A stretch of DNA of 64,000 nucleotides from Methylophaga sp. (GTDB taxonomy: Bacteria > Pseudomonadota > Gammaproteobacteria > Nitrosococcales > Methylophagaceae). Shown here in pieces: positions 8,121-15,424 of this stretch. Position 1 is the first letter of the stretch. Each line of letters opens with the position of its first letter. The position numbers and the translations under genes are program-made. The stretch lies in NCBI GenBank assembly GCA_002696735.1, contig NZSL01000010.1, positions 175,652-239,651 of the forward strand, given 5' to 3'. The notes beneath the pieces are model-generated. The model ran no database searches. It was not told where the DNA came from and worked only from the letters and a program-made list of their open reading frames with translations.

Positions 8121-8744
8121 ATGCAATTTGTCTGGAAGACTTTTTTAAAAGGTTTAGCGACAGCGTTACCCGTCACCCTGACGCTTTATCTTATTTATTG
8201 GTTGGCTGTTACTGCAGAGCGTGCATTACGCCCGATAATGATTGCCATTTTACCCTATGATTTTTACTGGCCAGGGCTTGGGTTATTAGCAGCTATAGGG
8301 TTGATTTTTGTGATTGGCATTGCCGTTAATGCCTGGCTGGTCAAACGACTGTTTGATATGGGTGAATCCATTCTGGATCGCATTCCGCTGGTGAAATCGA
8401 TTCATGGTGCATTACGAGATTTCACGCGTTTTTTCTCTCGCGAGAAACAGCAGGAAAGTCTCAGCAATGCTGTTGCTGTCACCATCGGTGGGGTTCAGCT
8501 GATTGGCTTTCTGGTGAAGGATAACGTTAGCCATGTTTTAGGCATGGAGGATCAGGAAAATAATCTGGTCGCCATATACCTGCCAATGAGCTATCAAGTT
8601 GGTGGCTATACAATTTGCGTTTCACGAGATCAGGTTCGGTCTTTGGAAATGTCGAATGAAGACACTATGCGCTGGATCCTGACCGCAGGACTTTCAGATA
8701 GTGAAACAGAAAGCCATCAACCAAAAATCATTGTTGAAAAATAA
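8121..8744 (+). CDS. DUF502-family inner-membrane protein
   Basis: A 207-residue membrane protein with two clear transmembrane helices at about 8-30 (LKGLATALPVTLTLYLIYWLA) and 50-75 (GLGLLAAIGLIFVIGIAVNAW). A conserved soluble part follows (DRIPLVKSIHGALRDFTRF, YLPMSYQVGGYTICV). This is the DUF502 family, widespread in proteobacteria and without an established biochemical role. It follows the dsrE-like gene by 34 bases on the same strand and may be co-transcribed. The last 15 residues are polar. No terminator is obvious between its stop and the tRNA locus. Confidence 0.8.
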   Translation: MQFVWKTFLKGLATALPVTLTLYLIYWLAVTAERALRPIMIAILPYDFYWPGLGLLAAIGLIFVIGIAVNAWLVKRLFDMGESILDRIPLVKSIHGALRDFTRFFSREKQQESLSNAVAVTIGGVQLIGFLVKDNVSHVLGMEDQENNLVAIYLPMSYQVGGYTICVSRDQVRSLEMSNEDTMRWILTAGLSDSETESHQPKIIVEK

Positions 8745-8979
8745 TTTTTCACAAGGCAACTGGCAAAGAATTGTCATTAGTTTCTTAGTTGCGCCATATC
8801 CATTATCCAGTGGGATATTTATTCCTTTCCCAACCTCAACTTTCTGAATCTGGTAAACCTAATACAAATCGATAAATTTGTTACAGAAAAAATGAAGGTT
8901 CTAAAAGTTGATGGGGAGTATGCGAATGACTATCCCGCTATTATTCATTTCCAGTCAAAAATAATCTATTGATTATTAT

Positions 8980-9056
8980 TGGTGTCCCTGACAGGAGTCG
9001 AACCTGTGGCCTTCCCCTTAGGAGGGGGACGCTCTATCCATCTGAGCTACAGGGAC
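8980..9056 (-). tRNA. tRNA-Arg (anticodon CCT), intact
   Basis: A complete cloverleaf can be folded: acceptor GTCCCTG with CAGGGAC, D-stem GCTC/GAGC, anticodon stem TCCCC/GGGGA with loop CTCCTAA, T-stem ACAGG/CCTGT with TTCGACT, and an encoded 3' CCA. The loop gives anticodon CCT, which reads AGG. A TATAAT box ends ten bases before the 5' end. The same promoter and the 5' half of this tRNA recur at 10093, 11673 and 13781, which marks the gene as an integration site. Confidence 0.97.
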
Positions 9057-9140
9057 ATCGGCCGCAATTATATCAGTCAAGCTGATCGGCTTCACTTCGA
9101 AACAAACCAATCGGTGGTTGAACGGCAGTTATACAAATAA
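9020..9140 (-). repeat. tRNA-Arg 5' half and promoter region, reference copy (attL-like)
   Basis: The segment from the anticodon stem of the intact tRNA through its TATAAT box and about 60 bases beyond is repeated in diverged form at 10093-10207. Shared landmarks in the same order are the tRNA 5' half, CATCGGCCG, AATTATA, TCGGTGGTTGA and an AAATAAAAAAGCC terminator start. Shorter versions (tRNA part plus TATAAT) recur at 11673 and 13781. This is the copy that completes a working tRNA. Confidence 0.7.
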
Positions 9141-9175
9141 AAAAGCCGTGATGAAATTAATCATCACGGCTTTCT
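9138..9175 (-). terminator. Hairpin terminator of the PEP-CTERM-like gene
   Basis: The arms AGCCGTGATGA and TCATCACGGCT form a strong stem with a short AT loop, flanked by an A-run on one side and T's on the other. It lies 14 bases after the stop of the gene at 9189-9839 and would end minus-strand transcription just before the tRNA promoter. Confidence 0.8.
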
Positions 9176-9188
9176 GAAAGAAATAAAG

Positions 9189-9839
9189 TTAAGCGACTTT
9201 ATTTTTTGCTCTTCGACGTAATCCCATGAGTCCAAGTAATGCCGGTGCAAACATGAAAGCGGCGGCAGGGATTGGAACTTCAGAGACTCCGACAACACTA
9301 TTGTAAGACATGTCCATGTAACGTACTCCAGCTGGGTCGTTATTGTCTCTAAAAGTAATTCCTGCAAAAGCACCCAAGCCTGAGATAGAGTATTTGTTGT
9401 ACCCTTCCAGCATGCTGATTAGTACTGTGTTGATTAAACTACCACTATTTGAAAATAAATCTGCAGCAACATTGGATCCTGCAACAGAGCTTCCCATCAC
9501 CCATGAAAAACTGTCGGCATTAAAATCAAACAAAATCGACAATGGGCCCTGAAAACTTGAGGGTGTAAGAAGTGAATTGCCAGAATCACAACCTGTGCAA
9601 CCTGGATCAAAAGAGACAACTCTTATTGTTCCACTTGGTGTTAGTGATAATGGCCCTGTAGGGGAACCTGAAATTGCTGAGCCAGATGCAGTCTGACCTG
9701 TGAAAGTTTGTGAGAAACTTGCCCCATCAACATCAATAAGGGTGGAAGTGGTAGCCCCACTCAAATCAATGTCGACTGTAGCGGCAAAAGCAGATAAAGA
9801 AAATAATGAGAAGATTATCGTAGCTATCATCTTATTCAT
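9189..9839 (-). CDS. Secreted protein with PEP-CTERM/VPLPA-like sorting tail
   Basis: A protein of about 216 residues starting MNKMIATIIFSLFSLSAFAA, a clear signal peptide. AAGGAG lies seven bases before this ATG (9839), which is why it is chosen over an upstream in-frame start. The mature part is rich in Ser, Gly and Thr, with a possible disulfide in GCTGCDSG. The C-terminus has the tripartite sorting signal of exosortase substrates: VPIPAAAF, a hydrophobic helix (MFAPALLGLMGL) and the basic tail RRRAKNK. Such proteins are processed by an exosortase and placed on the surface or in the matrix. No exosortase gene is in the window. The function of the mature domain is unknown. It occupies the first accessory segment beside tRNA-Arg. 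Confidence 0.75.
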   Translation of the reverse strand: MNKMIATIIFSLFSLSAFAATVDIDLSGATTSTLIDVDGASFSQTFTGQTASGSAISGSPTGPLSLTPSGTIRVVSFDPGCTGCDSGNSLLTPSSFQGPLSILFDFNADSFSWVMGSSVAGSNVAADLFSNSGSLINTVLISMLEGYNKYSISGLGAFAGITFRDNNDPAGVRYMDMSYNSVVGVSEVPIPAAAFMFAPALLGLMGLRRRAKNKVA

Positions 9840-10092
9840 CGGTGAACTCCTTAAAGTATGCAACCCAGCCCTGATACCTTTACTTAAAAGCACAGCTGTA
9901 ATTTTCCGTCCAAGGCTCACGCCAAGTTTGGCATAATAAATAGCGTGATTAGATCACTCTTTCGAACTTACACTAAATTTTATTAAAAAGTATTGTACTT
10001 TAGTACTAATTAATAAATCTTTGATGTTAATTATTAGAGCTAATAATGTAATCCCAGCCCTATCCTTCTCATTTTGGACAGATAAATGTTTA

Positions 10093-10207
10093 ACGCTCTA
10101 TCCATCTGAGCTACAGGGACATCGGCCGTAATTATAACAGGGCTATTTTAGACCGACGAATTCTGAAACATTCTATCGGTGGTTGAGAGGCTAATAAATT
10201 AAAAAAG
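10093..10207 (-). repeat. Truncated tRNA-Arg remnant 1 with promoter
   Basis: Bases 10093-10120 match nucleotides 1-28 of the tRNA-Arg without mismatch. The anticodon, T-arm and 3' end are missing. The identity continues through CATCGGCCG and a TATAAT box at the same spacing as in the intact gene. A diverged match then runs to TCGGTGGTTGA and the start of a terminator near 10203. It reads as a displaced 5' half left by insertion of 9057-10092 into the tRNA gene. Confidence 0.85.
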
Positions 10208-10231
10208 CCCCACCTCAAGGGCTTTTTTATT
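10202..10231 (-). terminator. Hairpin terminator of the oxidoreductase gene
   Basis: AAAAAAGCCC, a short loop and GGGCTTTTTT form a stem with U-tracts in either direction. It ends a few bases after the minus-strand oxidoreductase gene, and its position relative to tRNA remnant 1 mirrors that of the terminator at 9138 relative to the intact tRNA. Confidence 0.8.
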
Positions 10232-10235
10232 TCAT

Positions 10236-11246
10236 TTAAAACTCTAAACAAATTTTACCAAAATGCTGATTCGTTTCTTGGTACTCAAATGCTTTGACAA
10301 TATCCTTTAAAGCAAAAGTACGATCAATAATTGGTTTTAGCTGATTAGCCTCGATAGCTTTAATCATCTCCTGCTGATGGACTCTGCTACCAACAAGAAC
10401 GCCCTGAAGCCTAACCTGTTTCACAAAAGTCTTCACAATATTTATATCGCAAGTCTGTCCAGAAAGAATACCAATTAACGAAATTTGGCCAGCGATACGT
10501 ACAGCGTTTAGAGATTGCTCCAATGTTTCAGCACCACCAATTTCAACGACGTGGTCAACACCTTTTCCATCATTTAGTTCTCTGGCTAAAAAGCCCCAGT
10601 TAGGTTCTTTTTTATAATTGATCACATGATCTGCTCCCAGCTCCTTCAACCTAGTGAGTTTTTGATCACTGGATGAAGTGGCAATCACTTTGGCGCCTGC
10701 CATTTTGGCAAACTGTAAAGCGAAGATGGATACACCACCAGTCCCTTGAAGAAGAACGGTATCACCTGATTTGAGCTGATTAAAATCGAACAAAGCCCGC
10801 CATGCTGTCAAGGCTGCTGTAGTCAACGTCGCAGATTCTGTATGAGACCAACCTGAGGGTGACTTGGTGAAAGCTTCAGCCTTTGCCGTGACATATTCTC
10901 TTGCGTAACCATCTACTCCATCGCCAGGAACAGTTGAGAAACCATCAACGACTGGTTCACCGCTTAACCAAGAAGGGAAAAACGTACTCACAACGCTATC
11001 ACCGACCTTAAATTCGGTCACGTTTGGCCCCACCTCTATTACTTCACCGGCACCATCAGCCATAGGTATTCTTTTCTCTGATGCAGGCCAGAGCCCCTTG
11101 ACGACCGCATAATCGTGATAATTAAGCGAGTTAGCATGAAGTCTGACCAGAATTTCGCTGTCACCTGGCGAGATTGTTTCTGTTTCTTCTACGCTAACTT
11201 TATCAAAGCCACCACCCGCTTCGACGAAAATTGATTTACCTTTCAT
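10236..11246 (-). CDS. Zinc-independent quinone oxidoreductase-like MDR family protein
   Basis: A 336-residue member of the medium-chain dehydrogenase/reductase family. The N-terminal GroES-like domain includes LHANSLNYHDYAVVKG and ADGAGEVIEVG. The Rossmann domain has the cofactor-binding segment VLLQGTGGVSIFALQFAK and SSDQKLTRLKELGADHVINY. The cysteine-rich structural zinc loop of alcohol dehydrogenases is absent, as in quinone oxidoreductases and enoyl reductases. It probably uses NADPH to reduce an unsaturated carbonyl or quinone; the substrate is unknown. It diverges from an HxlR regulator across an 87-base gap with two dyads, the usual layout for a stress-inducible oxidoreductase and its repressor. 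It lies in the second accessory segment between tRNA remnants. Confidence 0.85.
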   Translation of the reverse strand: MKGKSIFVEAGGGFDKVSVEETETISPGDSEILVRLHANSLNYHDYAVVKGLWPASEKRIPMADGAGEVIEVGPNVTEFKVGDSVVSTFFPSWLSGEPVVDGFSTVPGDGVDGYAREYVTAKAEAFTKSPSGWSHTESATLTTAALTAWRALFDFNQLKSGDTVLLQGTGGVSIFALQFAKMAGAKVIATSSSDQKLTRLKELGADHVINYKKEPNWGFLARELNDGKGVDHVVEIGGAETLEQSLNAVRIAGQISLIGILSGQTCDINIVKTFVKQVRLQGVLVGSRVHQQEMIKAIEANQLKPIIDRTFALKDIVKAFEYQETNQHFGKICLEF

Positions 11247-11257
11247 GTCTGCTCTCT

Positions 11258-11323
11258 AGTTTGTCTAAACATACAAACTAACATTCAGGTTACAATAGTC
11301 AACCAGTTAACTTTTTGTAACCT
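11258..11323. promoter_or_regulatory. Two dyads in the oxidoreductase-hxlR divergent promoter
   Basis: Within the 87-base divergent gap there are two inverted repeats: AGTTTGT/ACAAACT (11258-11279) and AGGTTACAA/TTGTAACCT (11287-11323, 19-base spacer). HxlR-type dimers bind such dyads. The regulator encoded at 11334 is the natural candidate to repress both directions from here. Binding is inferred. Confidence 0.5.
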
Positions 11324-11333
11324 ACAAATAACT

Positions 11334-11657
11334 ATGAGAGAAAACGACCAGACTTGTTATAAACCCTGCCCAGTTGAGAGGGGAATGAGAATTATCGGTA
11401 ATAAATGGACAGGCTCCATTTTGTGGCACCTGAAAGATCAGCCCATGCGTTTTAATGAAATTGCGAGACAACTTGCCGGGGCCAGTAAAAAAGTCCTGGC
11501 AGAGAGGTTGAAGGCAATGGAAGAAAATAAACTGATCACCAGAGATGTGATCTCAAACAAACCTGTCGCGGTCCAATACAAAATTGCGGCTAGAGGATTG
11601 AATGCCCTGACAATACTTGAAGAACTAAAAAACTGGACCCTTGAAAATGATCTTTAG
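11334..11657 (+). CDS. HxlR-family winged-helix regulator
   Basis: A 107-residue DNA-binding protein of the HxlR/MarR-like type. The N-terminal CYKPCPVERGMRIIGNKWT gives the conserved cysteine near the start and the family's 'IGxKWT' helix. The recognition region is RFNEIARQLAGASKKVLAERL, and the wing is followed by VQYKIAARGLNAL. Family members often sense quinones, aldehydes or oxidants through that cysteine and control an adjacent oxidoreductase. The divergent MDR gene fits this pattern. The stop lies 16 bases from tRNA remnant 2, so the gene fills the end of its accessory segment. Confidence 0.85.
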   Translation: MRENDQTCYKPCPVERGMRIIGNKWTGSILWHLKDQPMRFNEIARQLAGASKKVLAERLKAMEENKLITRDVISNKPVAVQYKIAARGLNALTILEELKNWTLENDL

Positions 11658-11672
11658 CTAATCGGCTTGAGT

Positions 11673-11723
11673 ACACTCTATCCATCTGAGCTAAAGGGTC
11701 ATTGTCGGCAATTATAATCGTCA
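11673..11723 (-). repeat. Truncated tRNA-Arg remnant 2 with promoter
   Basis: Bases 11673-11700 correspond to tRNA-Arg nucleotides 1-28 with several substitutions (GGGTC for GGGAC, CTAAAG for CTACAG, ACACTCT for ACGCTCT). A TATAAT box is kept ten bases before the former 5' end. It is more diverged than remnant 1. The homology beyond the promoter is weak. Confidence 0.8.
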
Positions 11724-11906
11724 GGGTTTCAACTATTAGTATTAGGGATTTAGGTATAGCTTTTGAGATTTCCTAATCTGAATTGAAACGTCATTTGCAC
11801 TAGCGTTAGAGTGTTTGATCACCTGCTTAACGGGTCGGACAAGCATTTGAGCTGAGAATGAATAAACTTTGCGCTGACGCTACCAATATTCTTCGGTATA
11901 GAAACA

Positions 11907-13508
11907 TTACTCACTTAAAAAAGAAGCCAGCTCGTCAACATGCGACTGAGTTTCGTTAATCAGTTGACCAATTTGAACCGCTGCTTCATTCGATTTTTTC
12001 GAAAGGTTGCGCACTTCATCCGCCACTACCGCAAATCCTCGTCCAGCTTCACCAGCTCTTGCTGCCTCAATAGCTGCATTAAGCGCTAACAGATTAGTTT
12101 GATCGGCTACTGCATTTATTGTCTTTACTGTGGCTTGAATTTTACTTAACACATTCGACATAGAAAGATGAGTTTCAGCCACCAGCTTATTTCGAGAAGA
12201 GACATTGCTACCAAACACAATGTACTTAGAAATATTGCCGTTTAAATCTGTTATTGCTGAGATTATGCACTCTAAAATTACTTCACCACCTTGATGAGCC
12301 AGTTTAATCATCACCGCGGTGGGTTCACCTTTTTCGATCAATTGTTTGCGAGGCTCGTCCAAATGATCTTTCAAATTTCCCAGTAATGACTGCATTTGCA
12401 CTTCGTCGACAATGTTTAATTGTTCATAAGTAAACTGATTAGCTGAAATGAACTGCCCACTTTGATTAAACTCCATCACCGCCGAATGACTGCTAATAGC
12501 ATCTTTTTGGTTGATTTGCTCTAAGACCAGACGTTTAATTTCACGGACATCAGAACTCACGCCAACAAACCCAGTATGTTCCCCCTTTTCATTGAAAATT
12601 GGGTTCACTGATAACACAATCCAATAGGGCACACCCTCTTTGGTAAAGTTTAAGATCTCTTCATAAAACGGCTCTCGTGCTTTAAGTTTTTGAGAAATCC
12701 GCTTAATTGTGTCTGTATCAGTTTGTTCACGCTGTAATAAAACTCCAGGCTTTTTACCTTTTACTTCTGCAAGTGTTAATCCTGAAAGCTTTTCAAAACC
12801 GGGATTAACATATTCGACAAACCCATTTTTATCAGTGATCAATACACTTGTACTTGTGTTACTTACTACTTTGGATAACATTTCGAACTGCTTGTAGTCT
12901 GCAAGTTGCGTTTGTTTAGATAATAAGAAAGCTGATAACGGGCCGCTATCAGAATCAAGAGTGGAGTGGGTTACTTGATAATAAAAATCATCATTCTCAG
13001 ATAAGCGAAGTTTTCGATCTGTAATCTTGATGGCGTTTTGCAGAGCCTTCAACAATTGCGGACTATCGAAAACAGAATACATCTCATCAGCATCAACCGA
13101 ATCTATATTGGATGTGACTAAATTATTGTGATTATCAAAAACAGCATAAATATTTTCACTAAAAGCTAATAGTTGTTGCCAAGCTTGTTCACCTAAGAGT
13201 TTCTCAGGTAAAGGTTCAAAAAGATAAAGTGAGCAAGACTCGAGACCTTTAATTGTCAACGAGAAAATATGCTGGCGTAGATGAAAATCATCAAAAGCAA
13301 TGGTTTTATTAGCTTTATCATAATGATCAATCAAGGACTTTAAGACACCATTGCGGTCTAAACCGTTAAGTTTACGGCCTATTTCGCTAAATGCCGGATT
13401 GGAAGAGATAAGATTACGATCACTATCAACCACAACAGCTGCTGTTTGATGTGTGATAACTAATTGTTCTGCCAACTCTTTTCGATTTACTTTCGAACTA
13501 AACCACAT
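11907..13508 (-). CDS. Soluble PAS-domain methyl-accepting chemotaxis-type protein
   Basis: A 533-residue protein without membrane segments. PAS-like domains lie at about 15-130, 210-330 ([24 protein letters not shown]) and 340-450. The C-terminal 80 residues hold only the signalling tip of chemoreceptors ([38 protein letters not shown]). The adaptation and HAMP regions are absent, as in compact cytoplasmic receptors such as BdlA or Aer-like proteins. It probably senses redox state or a small ligand and feeds the CheA/CheW array or a dispersal pathway. The ligand is unknown. It fills the third accessory segment and points toward the tRNA, like the last genes of the other segments. Confidence 0.83.
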   Translation of the reverse strand: MWFSSKVNRKELAEQLVITHQTAAVVVDSDRNLISSNPAFSEIGRKLNGLDRNGVLKSLIDHYDKANKTIAFDDFHLRQHIFSLTIKGLESCSLYLFEPLPEKLLGEQAWQQLLAFSENIYAVFDNHNNLVTSNIDSVDADEMYSVFDSPQLLKALQNAIKITDRKLRLSENDDFYYQVTHSTLDSDSGPLSAFLLSKQTQLADYKQFEMLSKVVSNTSTSVLITDKNGFVEYVNPGFEKLSGLTLAEVKGKKPGVLLQREQTDTDTIKRISQKLKAREPFYEEILNFTKEGVPYWIVLSVNPIFNEKGEHTGFVGVSSDVREIKRLVLEQINQKDAISSHSAVMEFNQSGQFISANQFTYEQLNIVDEVQMQSLLGNLKDHLDEPRKQLIEKGEPTAVMIKLAHQGGEVILECIISAITDLNGNISKYIVFGSNVSSRNKLVAETHLSMSNVLSKIQATVKTINAVADQTNLLALNAAIEAARAGEAGRGFAVVADEVRNLSKKSNEAAVQIGQLINETQSHVDELASFLSE

Positions 13509-14019
13509 AATGGCTCCTACTTAAAGATTAATCGTATCCTATTAACGTTGGTTACACGCAATTAGATCACACAACCAAGTGACAGACACATACATGTATT
13601 CAAAAGTTTGTATTTCATTGCGTTCGTTTTCTGAGTTTTTGTTAGCGCAGGAAATTAAGTGTGTTGTTGAACTATGATCAGTCATTCAAGCAGCCTAGCT
13701 GGACTTTACGCTAAGCACCTAATAACTTTATAGTTTTACGATGCATAACGGCACCATAGACATGACGCGGAATATTTTTTGGAGGAGGTGGGACGCTCTA
13801 TCCATCTGAGCTATAGGGAAATTGGCAGCAATTATAACAGGGGCACATCCAGTATAAACCTTAGATTTGGCTTTAACGCTTAGGTTAAAGCTTTATAGCA
13901 ATATTTCGGTGTCAGCAATATGATAGGTGAATATCCAATAAACTCGAAGCCCGACCACGCCTAAATGCAAGTTCGAACCTAACATATCTACCCTACGCGC
14001 AAAGCGTATTCCCGTCAGA
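13509..14019. other. 511-base gap holding tRNA remnant 3
   Basis: Apart from the tRNA remnant at 13781-13842 I see no supported gene here. The stretch from about 13560 to 13780 is AT-rich filler. The stretch from about 13940 onward becomes GC-richer and joins the desaturase gene, so the composition boundary lies just right of the remnant. Confidence 0.6.
13781..13842 (-). repeat. Truncated tRNA-Arg remnant 3 with promoter
   Basis: This copy reaches further into the tRNA than the others. After the 5' half it keeps AGGAGGTGGGACG, which aligns with AGGAGGGGGACG of the intact gene up to the anticodon loop, with one extra base. The acceptor part is mutated (CTATAGGGAA for CTACAGGGAC). A TATAAT box is kept at the native spacing. 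It is the outermost copy and so may be the oldest displaced 5' half. Confidence 0.8.
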
Positions 14020-15039
14020 TTAGGCCTTTGCCTCTCTGAAGCTGACAAGTCGCTGCTTCTCCTCGTCCCACAGGACCAGACGCACAGCAGCGAAGCTCTG
14101 CCTAAGGGTAATGCGACCCATTTCACGCAGTTCGGGATAATCACGCAGGACTTCGGGCAGACGATAGAAGGGAATTCGACTGCTGAGGTGATGAATATGG
14201 TGAATCCCGATGTTGGCAGTGAACCAGCGCAGAATGCGAGGCAGATCGTAGTGTGAACTACCGTGCAGTGCGGCCTCTTGTAAAGTCCAGTTGGATTCGT
14301 GCTCCCAGTAGGTGTGCTCGAATTGGTGCTGAACATAGAAGAGCCAGACGCCTATCGTTGCTGCAATCAGCGTGATTGGCAACTGCACCATGAGGAAGGG
14401 GCCGATACCAACCAGCCACATCATCGTGGCAACAATGACCAGAATCGCCACATTGGTGGTCATGGTACTCAGCCATGGCATCCACCCTGCACGCATGAAA
14501 CCTACTGGCAGTCGATTGTCGAGCAGAAATAGGTACGCTGGGCCGAGAGCGAACAGTACCAAAGGATGACGATAGAATCGGTAACGTTGTCGCTTGTTGC
14601 GAGGCAAAGCTCGAAATTCCTCAACCGTTAGGGTATCGATGCCACCAATACGCGGACGATCGAGATTACCGGAATGCGCATGATGGTGCCTGTGGGTGTG
14701 ACGCCAGAAGTCAAAGGGAGTCAGGTTCAACACGCCGATTATCCGCCCAACCCATTCATTGGCCCCTTTTGAAGAAAAAAAGGCACCGTGGCTGCAGTCA
14801 TGTTTGATCATGAATAACCTAACAAGAAATCCCGCGGCAGGAATAGTGATCAGAAGACCAAGCCAGTGTCCGGCACTCAGTGTCGCCCAGGATAGCGTCC
14901 AGAGAAGAGCAAAAGGGACCAATGTAACCAGCAGTTCAATGATACTGCGGGCGATACGTGGTGTGCGATAGTCTTTCAAGGTCCGCATAATGGTGCGCGG
15001 TTCGCTGGAGATGTCGTTATTTTTCATTGTAGATTTCAT
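14020..15039 (-). CDS. Membrane fatty acid desaturase
   Basis: A 339-residue integral membrane di-iron desaturase. The three histidine boxes are present and in order: HDCSH near residue 80, HRHHH near 116 and HHIHH near 280. They are separated by hydrophobic pairs of helices (FALLWTLSWATLSAGHWLGL, ILVIVATMMWLVGIGPFLMV). It would introduce a double bond into acyl chains of membrane lipids, most like delta-12/omega-type desaturases; position and substrate cannot be read. The coding sequence is visibly GC-richer than its neighbours, with many G/C third positions. It sits just outside the last tRNA remnant, suggesting acquisition from another lineage. No regulator is adjacent. Confidence 0.87.
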   Translation of the reverse strand: MKSTMKNNDISSEPRTIMRTLKDYRTPRIARSIIELLVTLVPFALLWTLSWATLSAGHWLGLLITIPAAGFLVRLFMIKHDCSHGAFFSSKGANEWVGRIIGVLNLTPFDFWRHTHRHHHAHSGNLDRPRIGGIDTLTVEEFRALPRNKRQRYRFYRHPLVLFALGPAYLFLLDNRLPVGFMRAGWMPWLSTMTTNVAILVIVATMMWLVGIGPFLMVQLPITLIAATIGVWLFYVQHQFEHTYWEHESNWTLQEAALHGSSHYDLPRILRWFTANIGIHHIHHLSSRIPFYRLPEVLRDYPELREMGRITLRQSFAAVRLVLWDEEKQRLVSFREAKA

Positions 15040-15424
15040 TTTCAGGTTCCTGTCTCGTCCGGCTTAACATACCGGGTGCTGCGGCCTCGGCGTGGTGCTT
15101 GCTTGGACGTTCGAAGCACGAATCAGCATGCTCTTATTCATGGTGAAGTGTCTGTGCGCTTTCGCACACTGACAATGTAATTTGCGCCCACCTTTTTGTT
15201 AACCTAAGTTCATTTCTCTTAATATTGGCTATGCTTTGATGCGGAGTTGAGTGATGGCTTCATTGTGAATCTGAATAGTTTCTAACTGTCTGTTTAGAGC
15301 AGGAACTGATAAGGTCTTTCGCTAAGTTGAATCATATGAAAGTGGATTTCATTTTCCGTGATGGGCTCTCCTCATATTGGATGAGAGTCAGTTTTATCTA
15401 TTAACCGTTTTAAAAGGTCAGGCA
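15040..15424. other. 385-base gap upstream of ilvD
   Basis: This region must hold the promoters of the desaturase (minus) and ilvD (plus), which diverge. I see no further gene, no terminator and no leader peptide with a run of Ile, Leu or Val codons that would point to classic attenuation of ilvD. Confidence 0.5.

Noticed and set aside
11800..11905. Integron-type attC site near GCTTAACGGGTCGGACAAGC
   Set aside because: One RYYYAAC-like box is present, but no matching GTTRRRY box is found at the right distance on either strand, and no integron integrase is in view.
8980..13842. Integrase or other recombinase gene within the tRNA-flanked segments
   Set aside because: All sizeable frames there are explained by the listed genes, and none carries tyrosine or serine recombinase motifs.
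13893..14336. Open frame of 147 residues on the minus strand overlapping the desaturase
   Set aside because: It is an alternative frame of the GC-rich desaturase gene, which has intact histidine boxes; no independent coding sign.
15040..15424. Leader-peptide attenuator before ilvD
   Set aside because: No short frame rich in Ile, Leu or Val codons with alternative hairpins was seen.
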